Assembly (NCBI GenBank): GCA_020639295.1
Contig: JACKGY010000005.1
Coordinates: 434,001-498,000 of the forward strand
Source of the DNA: Planctomycetota bacterium
GTDB lineage: Bacteria > Planctomycetota > GCA-002687715 > DRQF01
Reading direction: 5' to 3'
DNA: 64,000 nucleotides
Shown here piece by piece: positions 1 to 8,681 of the stretch; the first letter of the stretch is position 1, and each line of letters starts with the position of its first letter. The notes beneath the pieces were generated by a model, which saw nothing but the letters and a program-made list of their open reading frames with translations, did no database searches and was not told the origin of the DNA. The translations under genes were made by a program, and so were the position numbers.

Positions 1-38
1 CGGCGCGCTCGGCGATCGAGCGGCCGGTGGCCTGCGGA

Positions 39-2213
39 TCAGTTGACCTTGTACCAGTCCGACTTGATCTGGCCGAGGATGCCGTGCTTGGCGGTGAACT
101 GGTAGAAGAGATCGGCGCCGCTGGGCACGTTCTTGATGGTGCAGGGGGCCGGGTACCAGAGGTCGACCATCTGCACGCCGTCGCCCGCGAGCAGCTTCAT
201 GTCCTCGCCGCCGACCTTGCGACCGTTCTCCGAGTCGCGCCGGATGGAGATCGTCGGGGTGATGCGCTCGACGTAGAAGTTGAAGTACTGCTCGCCCCAG
301 TTGCCGATCACGCGGATGTTCTTGCCGTCGCAGACCAGGTCGGTCTTGCTCTCCGCCGACCGGGTGACGTCGCCCAGCATGCGGAAGCCGTACTCACCGG
401 TGCCGCCGAGCTTCCAGACGTTGAGCTGGCCCGGCTTGACCTCGAAGGCCTTCGAGGTGCCCTTGCCGATCAGCAGGTTGGTCTCCTTGTTGCCGCTGCC
501 GAAGAGGAAGTAGCCCTGGAAGATCTCGTAGCGTCCCTCCGGCACCCAGATCGGCTTGGCCGGATCGAGGCCCTTCATCAGGTCGAAGTAGAACTCGACG
601 TCCTCGCCGGTGCCGCGGGCGATCAGGTACTCGGGCATCTTGCCGCTGCCGGTCGAGTACTCGACCGTGATCGGAGCCAGCGCGCCCTTGAAGGGCCGCG
701 TGCGCACCAGCTTGGCCAGCTTGTCGTTGACCTTGAACTCGAAGGGATAGAGGCCGTTCTCGCCGGGCAGGAAGATGTAGCGACCGAGCGGCTCGATGCG
801 CGCGGTCTTGCCCTTGCCGATGATCACCGAGTCCTCGCCGGTGTCGCGGAAGACGCCGTTACCGTTGGTGTCGACGATCTCGATGTCCTCGCCGTGGACC
901 TTGCCGCGCACGGCGCTGATGCCGTACCAGGCGACGAGGAACGACTTGTCCTCGTCCTGGAAGCGGAAGTCCTGACCGAAGAGCTTCTTCCGGGTCGGCA
1001 GGTAGTCCAGCATCATGTGGGCGACCTCGGCCTCGGAATCGTCGTCGTAGCGGACCTTCAGCTCGACCTTGGCGAACTTGTTCGACTTGACCTTCAGCTT
1101 GGGCTTCTTCTGCAGGTCGGTGGTCAGATTGAGGCTGCCGTCGTACTCGGCCTTGCCGCCGGGGAAGGCGCCGAAGTCCTTCGCCGCCGCGTCCTTGTCG
1201 AAGACCTCGTACTGGTAGAAGGGGTCCTTCTGCGGGTTGGTGGGCGAGACCCAGCGGGCGTTGTAGTAGGGCAGCTTGATCTTGGTCCAGGCGTCCTTCT
1301 CGATGCCGGGCTTGAAGTTCCACTCGCTCCAGGTCTCGGTGTCGATGCCCTTGCCGGGCGCCGGGGCCGCGAGTCCGGGTTTCTCTTCTCTGCGCTTCCT
1401 CGGGTCGTCGTCCTCACCGGGGACGGATTCGATCTGCTGCGACTTGACGACCGCCTCGGCATGGGCGGCCTTGGCCTTGTCCATGTCGTTGATCGTGATG
1501 TCGATCAGGTCGGGCCGGAGGACGCGCTTCTTGTCGTGGAGGTCGTTCAAGTAGCCGTCGATCCAGGCGAAATCGGAGCGCCCGGCAATGCCGCCGCGGA
1601 CCGCCAGGTCCTTGCACCAGCGGGCGTAGTAGGCCGACTCGAAGTAATTGTTGAGCTTGTTGTGGATGCCGGACATGTAGTTGGCCGCCATCGCCGCCCA
1701 GAAGTAGTCCTTGATCTCGAAGCAGGCGAGCAGCGAGTTCGAGTAGCTCTCGAGGGCGTTCAGGTAGCCCTGCTCGTTGCCGCCGTCACCCTCGCTCTGG
1801 CTCTGGACGCCGTTCCAGTACGAGTTGTAGGCATCGATGCGCTTCTGCGCCGCCTCGCCCTCGAGCCCGTTGGCCCAGCGCTGGCGGTCGTTCAGGTAGG
1901 CCTCGTTGAACTCGAGCCGGAAGTTGCTCGCCATCGCCTCCATGTAGGAGTAGGCCTTGTTCGCCGCCTCCAGGTTGTCGGCGACCCGGGCCTTGAGCAT
2001 GTCGGCCTCGAAGTCGAAGAAGGCCCCGAAGGAAAGGTCCTTGTTCTGGCCGACCAGACTGCGCTGCTTGCTGAAGTCGCCGGAATCGACGGCTCCGCGG
2101 AAGGCGGCGAGGAAGGCCTGCTTCTGGTTCTGGGCGCTCAGCCCCGGCGCGGTGACCAGCAGGGCAAGAAGAGACAGGAAGACCAGGGCGAAGCACTTCG
2201 GGACACGATGCAT
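39..2213 (-). CDS. Large secreted protein of unknown function
   Basis: I do not recognise this 724-residue protein. It starts with a clear Sec signal peptide (hydrophobic core about residues 8-22, ending LSAQ). The N-terminal half, to about residue 270, is helical and rich in Tyr, Asn and Ala. A charged Pro/Lys linker follows, then a beta-rich half with many Lys/Asp residues. A calcium-loop-like segment, DTNGNGVFRDTGED, lies at residues 448-461. I chose the ATG at 2213 because AAGGAG lies just upstream and the signal peptide follows directly; the frame stays open to 2321 but that extension is not protein-like. It is probably exported to the periplasm or beyond. It ends 38 bases from the window edge, so downstream context is missing. 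Confidence 0.85.
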   Translation of the reverse strand: MHRVPKCFALVFLSLLALLVTAPGLSAQNQKQAFLAAFRGAVDSGDFSKQRSLVGQNKDLSFGAFFDFEADMLKARVADNLEAANKAYSYMEAMASNFRLEFNEAYLNDRQRWANGLEGEAAQKRIDAYNSYWNGVQSQSEGDGGNEQGYLNALESYSNSLLACFEIKDYFWAAMAANYMSGIHNKLNNYFESAYYARWCKDLAVRGGIAGRSDFAWIDGYLNDLHDKKRVLRPDLIDITINDMDKAKAAHAEAVVKSQQIESVPGEDDDPRKRREEKPGLAAPAPGKGIDTETWSEWNFKPGIEKDAWTKIKLPYYNARWVSPTNPQKDPFYQYEVFDKDAAAKDFGAFPGGKAEYDGSLNLTTDLQKKPKLKVKSNKFAKVELKVRYDDDSEAEVAHMMLDYLPTRKKLFGQDFRFQDEDKSFLVAWYGISAVRGKVHGEDIEIVDTNGNGVFRDTGEDSVIIGKGKTARIEPLGRYIFLPGENGLYPFEFKVNDKLAKLVRTRPFKGALAPITVEYSTGSGKMPEYLIARGTGEDVEFYFDLMKGLDPAKPIWVPEGRYEIFQGYFLFGSGNKETNLLIGKGTSKAFEVKPGQLNVWKLGGTGEYGFRMLGDVTRSAESKTDLVCDGKNIRVIGNWGEQYFNFYVERITPTISIRRDSENGRKVGGEDMKLLAGDGVQMVDLWYPAPCTIKNVPSGADLFYQFTAKHGILGQIKSDWYKVN

Positions 2214-2361
2214 GGGTGAATCTCCTTCGCTTGATCGATCGATCCGCGCGCGCCCCCGAGAGGAAGGCGTCCAGGCCATCAGGTGGTCGCCGGAACCGGC
2301 GGTAGCGCCGCGCGGGCCCACATCTTAAACGAACGCCGCCGGCGCGACGTGAATAATCCCC

Positions 2362-3963
2362 TCAGCCCCGCGGGGGGGCGAAACGCCCCAAGACGGTCTC
2401 CGCGGCCCGCCAGCCGTCCACGGCCGCGCTGACGATGCCACCGGCATGACCCGCGCCCTCCCCCACCGGCAGGAAGCCGGCCAGGCTCACCGACTCGAGG
2501 CTCTCGGGATCGCGGACGATCCGGATCGGCGAGGACGAGCGCGCCTCCGGCCCGCAGATCAGGGCCCCGGCTCCGCCGTAGCCCGGCATCTGACGTTCGA
2601 ACTGACCGAGCGCCTGGCGGACGAGCGCGGTCAGCCAGGGCGGCGCCAGCTCGCCGACCCGGGCCGCGACCGTCCCGGTCCGGCAGCTCGTGCCGGGCAG
2701 GTCCAGGGAGGGCCGGTCGGCCAGGAAGTCCTCGAGCCGCTGCGCCGGCAGCAGGAAGCGGTCACCCGCCAGTTCGGCCGCGCGGGCCTCGTAGCGCATC
2801 TGGAGTTCCAGACCGGCGAAGGGACCGGATCCCTCGAAGTCCTCCGGTTGAATCGTGGTCACCACGCCGGAATTGGCGTAGCCGGTGTCCTTCGAGAAGT
2901 AGCTCATCCCGTTGGTGTTGAAATGACCGCGGTCGTGGATCGCCGGGATGATCTCGCCGCCCGGACACATGCAGAAGGAGAAGACCCCGCGGTCCTCGAT
3001 CTGCGCCACCAGGCGGTAGTCGGCCGGGCCCAAGCCCAGCTCGCCCCGCGGACGGCCGTAGATGCAGCGGTCGACGAACTCCTGATCGTGCTCGATGCGG
3101 AAGCCCATCTGGAAGGGTTTCGGTTCCAGGAGAACGCCGGCCGCGGCGATCATGCGGTAGAAATCGCGGGCGCTGTGTCCGGTCGCCGCGATCACCACCT
3201 CGGCCGCGACCGGTTGCCCGGCCGCGATGAGCCCGACGACCCGACCGTTCCGCGCCTCCAGCGCGTCGACCCGGCAGTCGTGGTGGAACTCGCCACCCAG
3301 CTCCTCGACCTCACGCCGGATGCGCGCCACCACGGTGCGCACGCGATCGGACCCCAGGTGGGGCCGGTAGTAGGTCCCCACGGACTCGAGCCCCGACTTG
3401 CGGCGGAACTCGTCGAGGACGAGCCGGGCGCGCGGGTCGCGCGAGCGGGTGGTGAGCTTGCCGTCGGAGAAGGTGCCGGCCCCGCCCTCGCCGAACAGGT
3501 AATTGCTCTCGGGGTCGAGGACCCGGTCGCGGTTGAAGGTCGCGATCTGGCCGACCCGCCGGTTCATCCGCGAGCCCCGTTCGAAGACCCGCGGTCGGAA
3601 GCCGGCCCGGGCCAGGACGAGGGCGGCGAAGAGGCCTCCGGGGCCGGCCCCGATGACCACGGGGCGCGACCGCAGGGGCTCGTCACCCGGGCGGATCGCG
3701 GTCGACTCCGGTTCCTCGACCCAGAAGACCCGCCGGTCGCCGCCCCGTCCCAGGGCCGCCCGGATGCGAGCCGGGTCGATCAGATGGAAATCGAAGCTGT
3801 AGACGAATTCCGGACTGCTCCGGCGGCGGTCCATCGACTTGCGGACCAGTTCGACGGAGGCCACCTCGGCCGGGTCGAGGCGCGCGCGCTTCAGCGCCCG
3901 CGGGACGAGACCGCTCTCGTCGCCGCCCAGGGGCATTCGGATCTCGGTGACGCGCAGGGGCAT
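2362..3963 (-). CDS. FAD-dependent oxidoreductase (COG2509-type flavoprotein)
   Basis: Predicted cytosolic FAD flavoprotein of 533 residues. After an N-terminal domain of about 95 residues comes the dinucleotide-binding motif VIGAGPGGLFAALVLARAG at about 102-120. The region FNRDRVLDPESNYLFGEGGAGTFSDGKL is characteristic of the COG2509 family of uncharacterised FAD dehydrogenases. A second nucleotide-binding Gly motif (LPVGEGAGHAGGI) lies near the C-terminus, where FAD closes. The substrate is unknown for the family. It is a single gene with its own start at 3963, next to a separately transcribed rhomboid gene. The family call is secure; the function is not. Confidence 0.9.
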   Translation of the reverse strand: MPLRVTEIRMPLGGDESGLVPRALKRARLDPAEVASVELVRKSMDRRRSSPEFVYSFDFHLIDPARIRAALGRGGDRRVFWVEEPESTAIRPGDEPLRSRPVVIGAGPGGLFAALVLARAGFRPRVFERGSRMNRRVGQIATFNRDRVLDPESNYLFGEGGAGTFSDGKLTTRSRDPRARLVLDEFRRKSGLESVGTYYRPHLGSDRVRTVVARIRREVEELGGEFHHDCRVDALEARNGRVVGLIAAGQPVAAEVVIAATGHSARDFYRMIAAAGVLLEPKPFQMGFRIEHDQEFVDRCIYGRPRGELGLGPADYRLVAQIEDRGVFSFCMCPGGEIIPAIHDRGHFNTNGMSYFSKDTGYANSGVVTTIQPEDFEGSGPFAGLELQMRYEARAAELAGDRFLLPAQRLEDFLADRPSLDLPGTSCRTGTVAARVGELAPPWLTALVRQALGQFERQMPGYGGAGALICGPEARSSSPIRIVRDPESLESVSLAGFLPVGEGAGHAGGIVSAAVDGWRAAETVLGRFAPPRG

Positions 3964-4008
3964 GGAGGGATGCTATCACTCGCCTGTTCGGATCGGTACC
4001 GAAGTCGC

Positions 4009-4851
4009 TCAGCGTCGGCGCAGGCGCTCCGACTGCTTCTTGAGAAAGCTCCGCTCGCGCTCGCTCAGCCCGGCCATGCCCTCGGTGTTGATCTTCTCGA
4101 GGATGCGATCCATCTCGGCCTCGTCCTTGGCCTGGGAATCGGCGGCGGCCTGCTGCTTCCGGTGCTCACGCTGGCGCTTCAGATCCTCGACCCGGCCCTC
4201 GAGCCGCGGCCAGAGCCGGGCGAAGGCGAAGCCGGCGAAGGCGCCGGCCAGGTGAACCGAATGGGCCGTACCGCCTTCGCCACGGTAGGCCACGAGGGCC
4301 AGCAGGTCGATGCCGACCAGGAGCGCGGCGAAGACCGCGCAGCTCATCTCGACCACGATGAAGATGATCCGCCGGCGCGGGAAGGTGAAGCCCAGCAGAA
4401 CGACCAGGCCCATGATCGAGCCGGAGGCACCGATCACCGGCGGCAGCGGGCCGGCGGCGATCAACTGGTGCACGACCTGGCCCAGGGCACCCACCGCGCC
4501 GAAGCCGAGGAAGAGGGCCACGAGCCGGCGCGGACCGAAGACCTCCTCCAGCATGCGCCCGGTGAACCAGAGCATGAGCATGTTGAACAGGAGGTGGCGG
4601 ACGTCGCCGTGGATGAACTGGTAGCTGAAGGGACGCCAGAGCTGCCAGAGCGCGTCGACACCGATGTCGGTACGGAAGCCGAGGGCGAGGACCGCGTCGT
4701 AGGCGCCGTCCCCGCCGGCGCCCCCGCCCACGAGCCAGAGGACGATCGAGACCACGACGTTGATGCCCACGAGCCAGACGGTCGGGCCGGGCCCACCTCC
4801 GGAACGGAACAGCGGGCCCTCGTCGGCGTAGCTTCGGTCACTCCAGGACAT
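4009..4851 (-). CDS. Rhomboid-family intramembrane serine protease
   Basis: Polytopic membrane protease of 280 residues that cleaves substrates inside the bilayer. The catalytic Ser sits in the family motif GASGS (about residues 139-143) and the partner His in HLAGAFAGFAFA of the last membrane helix, about 50 residues later. A conserved HGDVRHLLFNMLMLWFTG segment lies in an earlier helix. The cytoplasmic tail is Lys/Glu/Arg-rich and contains LEKINTEGMAGLSERERSFL, resembling the short C-terminal domain (DUF6576-like) seen on many bacterial rhomboids. It lies 27 bases downstream of the HPRT gene on the same strand, so the two may be co-transcribed. The substrate is unknown. Confidence 0.93.
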   Translation of the reverse strand: MSWSDRSYADEGPLFRSGGGPGPTVWLVGINVVVSIVLWLVGGGAGGDGAYDAVLALGFRTDIGVDALWQLWRPFSYQFIHGDVRHLLFNMLMLWFTGRMLEEVFGPRRLVALFLGFGAVGALGQVVHQLIAAGPLPPVIGASGSIMGLVVLLGFTFPRRRIIFIVVEMSCAVFAALLVGIDLLALVAYRGEGGTAHSVHLAGAFAGFAFARLWPRLEGRVEDLKRQREHRKQQAAADSQAKDEAEMDRILEKINTEGMAGLSERERSFLKKQSERLRRR

Positions 4852-4878
4852 CGTCGCGCGGCATCCCCGACTAAGGTC

Positions 4879-5436
4879 TCAGATCTGCTCGGCCTGGCCG
4901 CCGGCGTAGCAACGCTCGTGCAGCACACCGATGTACGGCAGGTTGCGGTAATGATCGGCGAAATCCAGGCCGTAGCCCACGACGAAGTGGTCGTCGACCT
5001 CGAAACCGACGTAGTCGGCCTCGATCTCGACCGCGCGGCGGGCCTTCTTGTCGAGCAGGACGCAGGTGCGGATGTCGTCGGCACCGCGGTCGCGGAGGGC
5101 GTCGCTGACCCGCTTCAGGGTCCGGCCGGTATCGAGGATGTCGTCGAGCAGGAGCAGGCGCTTGCCGCGCAGGTCGCAGCTCGGGAACAGCTTGATGTCG
5201 ACCGTGCCGGAGGACTCGGTCCCGGCGCCATAGCTGGAGGGCTGGATGAACTCGATCTCGAGCTTCGAGGGGATGCAGCGGACGAGGTCGCTGATCAGCA
5301 TCAGCCCGCCCTTCAGCATCGCCATCAGGACCAGGCGATCGCCGGCGTAGTCGCGCGTGATCTGCGCGCCCAGCTCCGCGATGCGGGCGCGGATCGCCTC
5401 TTCCGTGTACAGGACCTCCTTGATGTCTTCGTGCAT
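4879..5436 (-). CDS. hpt: Hypoxanthine phosphoribosyltransferase
   Basis: Purine salvage enzyme, 185 residues, joining hypoxanthine or guanine to PRPP to give IMP or GMP. The PRPP-binding loop is LLLLDDILDTGRTL (about 98-111), with two acidic residues and the TGRT phosphate loop. The N-terminal loop LKGGLMLISDLVR and the C-terminal purine-binding segment DFADHYRNLPYIGVL are typical of HPRTs. I chose the ATG at 5436 because it gives the usual HPRT N-terminus (HEDIKEVLYTEEAI) with a purine-rich AAGGAAAG upstream. It is divergent from folD across 74 bases, which should hold both promoters. Confidence 0.95.
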   Translation of the reverse strand: MHEDIKEVLYTEEAIRARIAELGAQITRDYAGDRLVLMAMLKGGLMLISDLVRCIPSKLEIEFIQPSSYGAGTESSGTVDIKLFPSCDLRGKRLLLLDDILDTGRTLKRVSDALRDRGADDIRTCVLLDKKARRAVEIEADYVGFEVDDHFVVGYGLDFADHYRNLPYIGVLHERCYAGGQAEQI

Positions 5437-5510
5437 GGCTGCGCTTTCCTTGAGCCTGGATCTTCGTAGGTTATCGACGACCGCAACCAAGTCCACGTCC
5501 CGAGGGAAGA

Positions 5511-6365
5511 ATGACCATGGCCCGCCTCATCGACGGCAAGGAGATCGCCGCGAACATCCGCACCGAAGTCGCGGCCGGCATTCAGGATCTGACGGCCTCG
5601 GGTCGTCCGGCCCCGCTCATCGTGGCGGTCGAGGTGGGTCACGACGAGGCGAGCGCCTCCTACACCCGCAACCAGGGCAAGACCGCCCGCAAGCTGGGTC
5701 TCGAGCACCGACTCGACACCCTGCCGGCGACCTGCACGATGGCGGACTTCGAGGCCCACCTGACCGCCCTCGCCGTCGATCCGGCGGTCACCGGCATCAT
5801 GATCCAGATGCCCCTGCCCGATCACCTCGACGCCAACGCCTGCCGTCGTCTCATTCCGATCGGGAAGGACGTCGAGGCGGTCACGGAGACCGCGGCGGGC
5901 CAGGTCCTGCAGAACAGCCACCGGGTGGCACCCTGCACCGCGATGGCCGCGCTCCGCTGCCTCCAGGAGGCGGCGCCCGGGGGCATCGCCGGCCTCGACG
6001 TCGTGGTCGTCGGGCGCAGCGCCATCGTCGGCCGGCCGCTGGCCATGCTGCTCCTCCACGCCAACGCCACGGTCACCGTCTGCCACACCCGGACCCGCGA
6101 CCTCGCCGAGAAGCTCCGCCGCGCCGACGTGGTGATCGCGGCCGTCGGCCGGGCCGGCGTGATCGGCGGCGACATGATCAAGGAAGGCGCCATCTGCATC
6201 GACGTCGGCACCAACTGGGACGAGGCCTCGGGCGGCCTGGTGGGCGACATGCGCTTCGCCGAGGTCGAGGCCCGGGCGGCGGCGATCACCCCGGTTCCGG
6301 GCGGCGTCGGGCCGGTGACCGTGGCCATGCTGATGGCCAACGCACTCCGCCTCGCCCAGGCCTGA
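5511..6365 (+). CDS. folD: FolD-family methylenetetrahydrofolate dehydrogenase, cyclohydrolase Lys replaced
   Basis: FolD interconverts 5,10-methylene-THF and 10-formyl-THF in one-carbon metabolism. The 284 residues are full length. The folate-site motif IMIQMPLPDHL keeps the conserved Gln; the NADP-site segment VVVGRSAIVGRPLAMLLL and the C-terminal ITPVPGGVGPVTVAML are classic. The N-terminal motif, normally S-x2-Y-x3-K, reads SASYTRNQGK: Tyr51 is kept but the cyclohydrolase Lys is Gln55 (codon 5673-5675). The usual DVDG motif also reads DVEA. The dehydrogenase half looks intact and the cyclohydrolase half is in doubt. An in-frame ATG two codons on could be the true start. It is convergent with the polyprenyl synthase. 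Confidence 0.92.
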   Translation: MTMARLIDGKEIAANIRTEVAAGIQDLTASGRPAPLIVAVEVGHDEASASYTRNQGKTARKLGLEHRLDTLPATCTMADFEAHLTALAVDPAVTGIMIQMPLPDHLDANACRRLIPIGKDVEAVTETAAGQVLQNSHRVAPCTAMAALRCLQEAAPGGIAGLDVVVVGRSAIVGRPLAMLLLHANATVTVCHTRTRDLAEKLRRADVVIAAVGRAGVIGGDMIKEGAICIDVGTNWDEASGGLVGDMRFAEVEARAAAITPVPGGVGPVTVAMLMANALRLAQA

Positions 6366-6420
6366 GAAGGGTCGGATTCCGAAGATCGACGGTGGCGGCG
6401 GCGGGTCGCGCGCCGGGCGC

Positions 6421-7407
6421 TCAGAGCTCGCGTTCGAGGACGAAGGCGGCGAGTTCTTCCACCACGCCGAAATCGCGGGGCGGGAGCAGGCCCCGCAGGG
6501 TGGCGAGCGACTGCTCGACGTAGCTGCGGGCGAGACCGAGGGCGTGGGCGACCGAACCATGGACCTGGAGCAGCTCGCGCACGCGCGCGATGTCGTCGGG
6601 ACTGCAGTCGTCGCCGCGGATGAGGGCCTCGATCTCGGCCCGCTCCTGATCGTCCAGGCGCGAGAGCAGGTGGATCAGCGGCAGGGTCATCTTGCCGTTG
6701 CGCACGTCGGTGCCCAGCGACTTGCCGACGACGTCCTCCTCGCCGGTGAGGTCGAGGCAGTCGTCGATGATCTGGAAGGCCGTGCCCAGGCTCATGCCGA
6801 AGCGATCGAAGGCCTGCACCAGGGCCTCGTCGGCCCCGGCCAGCAGCGCCGCGAGTTCGCAGCCGGCGGCGTAGAGCGAGGCGGTCTTGCGCTCGATGAT
6901 CTGGCGATAGGTGTCGAAGTCGACCCCGGGGTCGCCGGAGAGCTGGTTCTGCTGGATCTCGCCCTCGCAGATGATGCTCACCGCGCCGGTGAGCCGGTCG
7001 AGCGCGTGCATGTTGCCGATGGAGACGAGGAGGCGGATCGCGCGGGCGAACATGATGTCGCCGAGCAGGATCGCGTCCTTGTTGTTCCAGCGGATGTTGA
7101 CCGAGTCGTGGTTGCGCCGCGTCGTGGCGCGATCGAGCACGTCGTCATGCACCAGCGTCGCCATGTGGATCAGCTCCACCACGGCGCCCAGGCGCACGTG
7201 CGCCTCGCCGGCACCTCCGCACATCTCGGCGATGAGGAAGATCAGGACTGGCCGGAGCCGCTTGCCCGAGTAGCGGCCGGCGTACTTCAGCATCTCGTCG
7301 ACGCAGGGAACGTCCGCGGTGAGAAGCTCCTCCAGGAGGCCGTCCAGGGCCTCCATCTGGGGCTTCACCAAGCGGTAGCTCTGCTCGATGCCTCCGGCCG
7401 TTGTCAT
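6421..7407 (-). CDS. Trans-polyprenyl diphosphate synthase (long chain)
   Basis: Condenses isopentenyl diphosphate units onto an allylic primer to make the side chain of respiratory quinones. The 328 residues carry both Asp-rich Mg-binding motifs: DDVLD at 88-92 (in LIHMATLVHDDVLDRATTRR) and DDCLD at 215-219. The IPP-binding GKRLRP motif is at 48-53. The residues before the first Asp-rich motif are small (Ala-Thr-Leu), as in octaprenyl/heptaprenyl synthases rather than short-chain enzymes, but chain length cannot be fixed by eye. The ATG at 7407 is chosen; the frame extends to 7497 without a family-like N-terminus. A gap of 109 bases separates it from mobA upstream. Confidence 0.92.
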   Translation of the reverse strand: MTTAGGIEQSYRLVKPQMEALDGLLEELLTADVPCVDEMLKYAGRYSGKRLRPVLIFLIAEMCGGAGEAHVRLGAVVELIHMATLVHDDVLDRATTRRNHDSVNIRWNNKDAILLGDIMFARAIRLLVSIGNMHALDRLTGAVSIICEGEIQQNQLSGDPGVDFDTYRQIIERKTASLYAAGCELAALLAGADEALVQAFDRFGMSLGTAFQIIDDCLDLTGEEDVVGKSLGTDVRNGKMTLPLIHLLSRLDDQERAEIEALIRGDDCSPDDIARVRELLQVHGSVAHALGLARSYVEQSLATLRGLLPPRDFGVVEELAAFVLEREL

Positions 7408-7516
7408 GCAGCGGAAGTCCAAACCACAAAAGAACTTAAGCGTCCAGATCCGGACCGGAGCGCGATAGAGGATAACGCCGGCCCCCGGTCGAGTCAACGC
7501 GGCGCTTTCGAGCCCC

Positions 7517-8170
7517 TCACGAAGCCTCCTCGGGTCGCTCGTCGGCGCCCACGACCAGGCGCCGGTAGGCTTCGTCGTCGTTCAGGTTGACCAGGCGCGC
7601 CGCCGCCTCGACCGGGTCGCCGAGAAGGGCCGGGGGCACCCGCAGGAGGCCGCATCCCAGGGTCGCCAGGTCGAGGACGCGGCCCTTGCCCTCCTCGAAG
7701 AGCGGCGCGCAGCGACCCCGCAGCGCCGCCACCTCCAGGACCAGGGGAAAGGTCTGGGGTCGGGGGTCCCCGTCGAAACAGGCCAGGCCGGCCGAGCCGG
7801 CCAGGGCCGCGTCCAGGAGACGCTCCAGGTCGCCACGGCGCAGGCCGACCATGTCGCAGGGCACCACCACGAGCCAGGGGCTCAGGCAGGATTCGAGCAG
7901 CACCTCGATCGCGGCGAGCGGGCCGCGGCCGTGGCGGCGATCGTAGATCCTGGGGTAGGCGGCGAGACCGGCCGGGACCGGCCGATCCGGTCGGCCGACC
8001 GCGAGGAGGACCTGACCGGATTCGGGCCGGCAGGCGGCGCAGACGGCCTCGGCCAGGGTCGCCCCCTGGAAGGGCAGCTGGGCCTTGTCGCGGCCCATGC
8101 GCCGGCTCGCGCCCCCCATGAGCAGGCCGAGGGTCCAGTCCGGTCGCTCAGGATTCGGCCGGTTCGCCAT
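7517..8170 (-). CDS. mobA: Molybdenum cofactor guanylyltransferase (MobA-like)
   Basis: Predicted nucleotidyltransferase of 217 residues that attaches GMP to molybdopterin to give the guanine dinucleotide cofactor. The signature LLMGGASRRMGRDKAQLPF is at about 16-34, matching the family's GGxSxRMGxDK nucleotide loop. VVVPCDMVGL matches the LxxDxPxL metal-site region, and DGDPRPQTFPLVL is the usual substrate loop. It overlaps the upstream 69-residue gene by 23 bases, so translation is probably coupled. No other molybdopterin synthesis gene lies in the window. A MobA-like sugar or CTP nucleotidyltransferase is possible but less likely. Confidence 0.88.
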   Translation of the reverse strand: MANRPNPERPDWTLGLLMGGASRRMGRDKAQLPFQGATLAEAVCAACRPESGQVLLAVGRPDRPVPAGLAAYPRIYDRRHGRGPLAAIEVLLESCLSPWLVVVPCDMVGLRRGDLERLLDAALAGSAGLACFDGDPRPQTFPLVLEVAALRGRCAPLFEEGKGRVLDLATLGCGLLRVPPALLGDPVEAAARLVNLNDDEAYRRLVVGADERPEEAS

Positions 8171-8357
8171 CGTCGCCCCGGCGCTTCTCGATGCGCAATT
8201 CCACCGTGGTCACCTCGTCCGTCGCCTTGAGCCCTTCGAGCATGCCCATGACGGAGCCACCGATGAGATCGTGGATGAAGGACTTGAGGGGCAGGACCTC
8301 GCCGTCGAGCCGCAGCTGGACCCGGTAGCGAGGACCGGAACCGGGATTCTCGGCCAT
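8148..8357 (-). CDS. Small conserved-looking protein between tatA and mobA
   Basis: A 69-residue protein I cannot assign. It is Gly/Leu-rich with a charged tail (KRRGDDGEPAES) and a plausible beta-strand/helix pattern (RYRVQLRLDGEVLPLKSFIHDLIGGSVMGML); there is no signal peptide or membrane helix. It starts two bases after the tatA stop and overlaps mobA by 23 bases, so it is translated inside a tight three-gene unit. This packing and its protein-like composition support it as real. By position it could assist cofactor or Tat function, but that is only a guess. Confidence 0.75.
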   Translation of the reverse strand: MAENPGSGPRYRVQLRLDGEVLPLKSFIHDLIGGSVMGMLEGLKATDEVTTVELRIEKRRGDDGEPAES

Positions 8358-8359
8358 GA

Positions 8360-8596
8360 TCAGTCCCTGGGCAGCTTCTTGGGATCGTCGCCGCCGGGCA
8401 GCTGCTTGTCGTCCTCGTCGTTGCCCTTCACGCCCTTCTTGAACTCGGTGATGGACTCACCGATGCTCCGGGCCAGACGAGGCAGCTTGTTGGCGCCGAA
8501 GAGCAGCAGGATGATCCCGGCGATGAGGATCATCTCGCCCGTGCCGGGCATGCCGATCGCGAAGAGCGGCCGGAAGATGGGATCGAGAGAGGTCAC
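8360..8596 (-). CDS. tatA: Sec-independent protein translocase TatA/E
   Basis: Pore-forming component of the twin-arginine system, which exports folded, often cofactor-bearing proteins. The 78 residues have one N-terminal membrane helix (about 21-34, EMILIAGIILLLFG), then the diagnostic hinge and amphipathic helix FGANKLPRLARSIGESITEF and an acidic tail. The Phe-Gly hinge is the TatA hallmark. I place the start at the GTG at 8596, with GGAGGG seven bases upstream; an ATG at 8707 would add 37 non-conserved residues and nearly reach murA. It lies 85 bases after murA and directly before the small protein and mobA. Confidence 0.92.
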   Translation of the reverse strand: MTSLDPIFRPLFAIGMPGTGEMILIAGIILLLFGANKLPRLARSIGESITEFKKGVKGNDEDDKQLPGGDDPKKLPRD

Positions 8597-8681
8597 CGAA
8601 GACCCTCCTGAGGATTCGTTGTCCCGCCAGGGTAGCAATCCCCTTCGGCCGAACACAGTCCGGGCCGGGCGCCGGCCCGAC

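Noticed and set aside
2446..5469. A 1007-residue plus-strand open frame across three genes
   Set aside because: It spans the flavoprotein, rhomboid and HPRT genes, which have clear motifs on the minus strand; the frame is a shadow with low-complexity composition.
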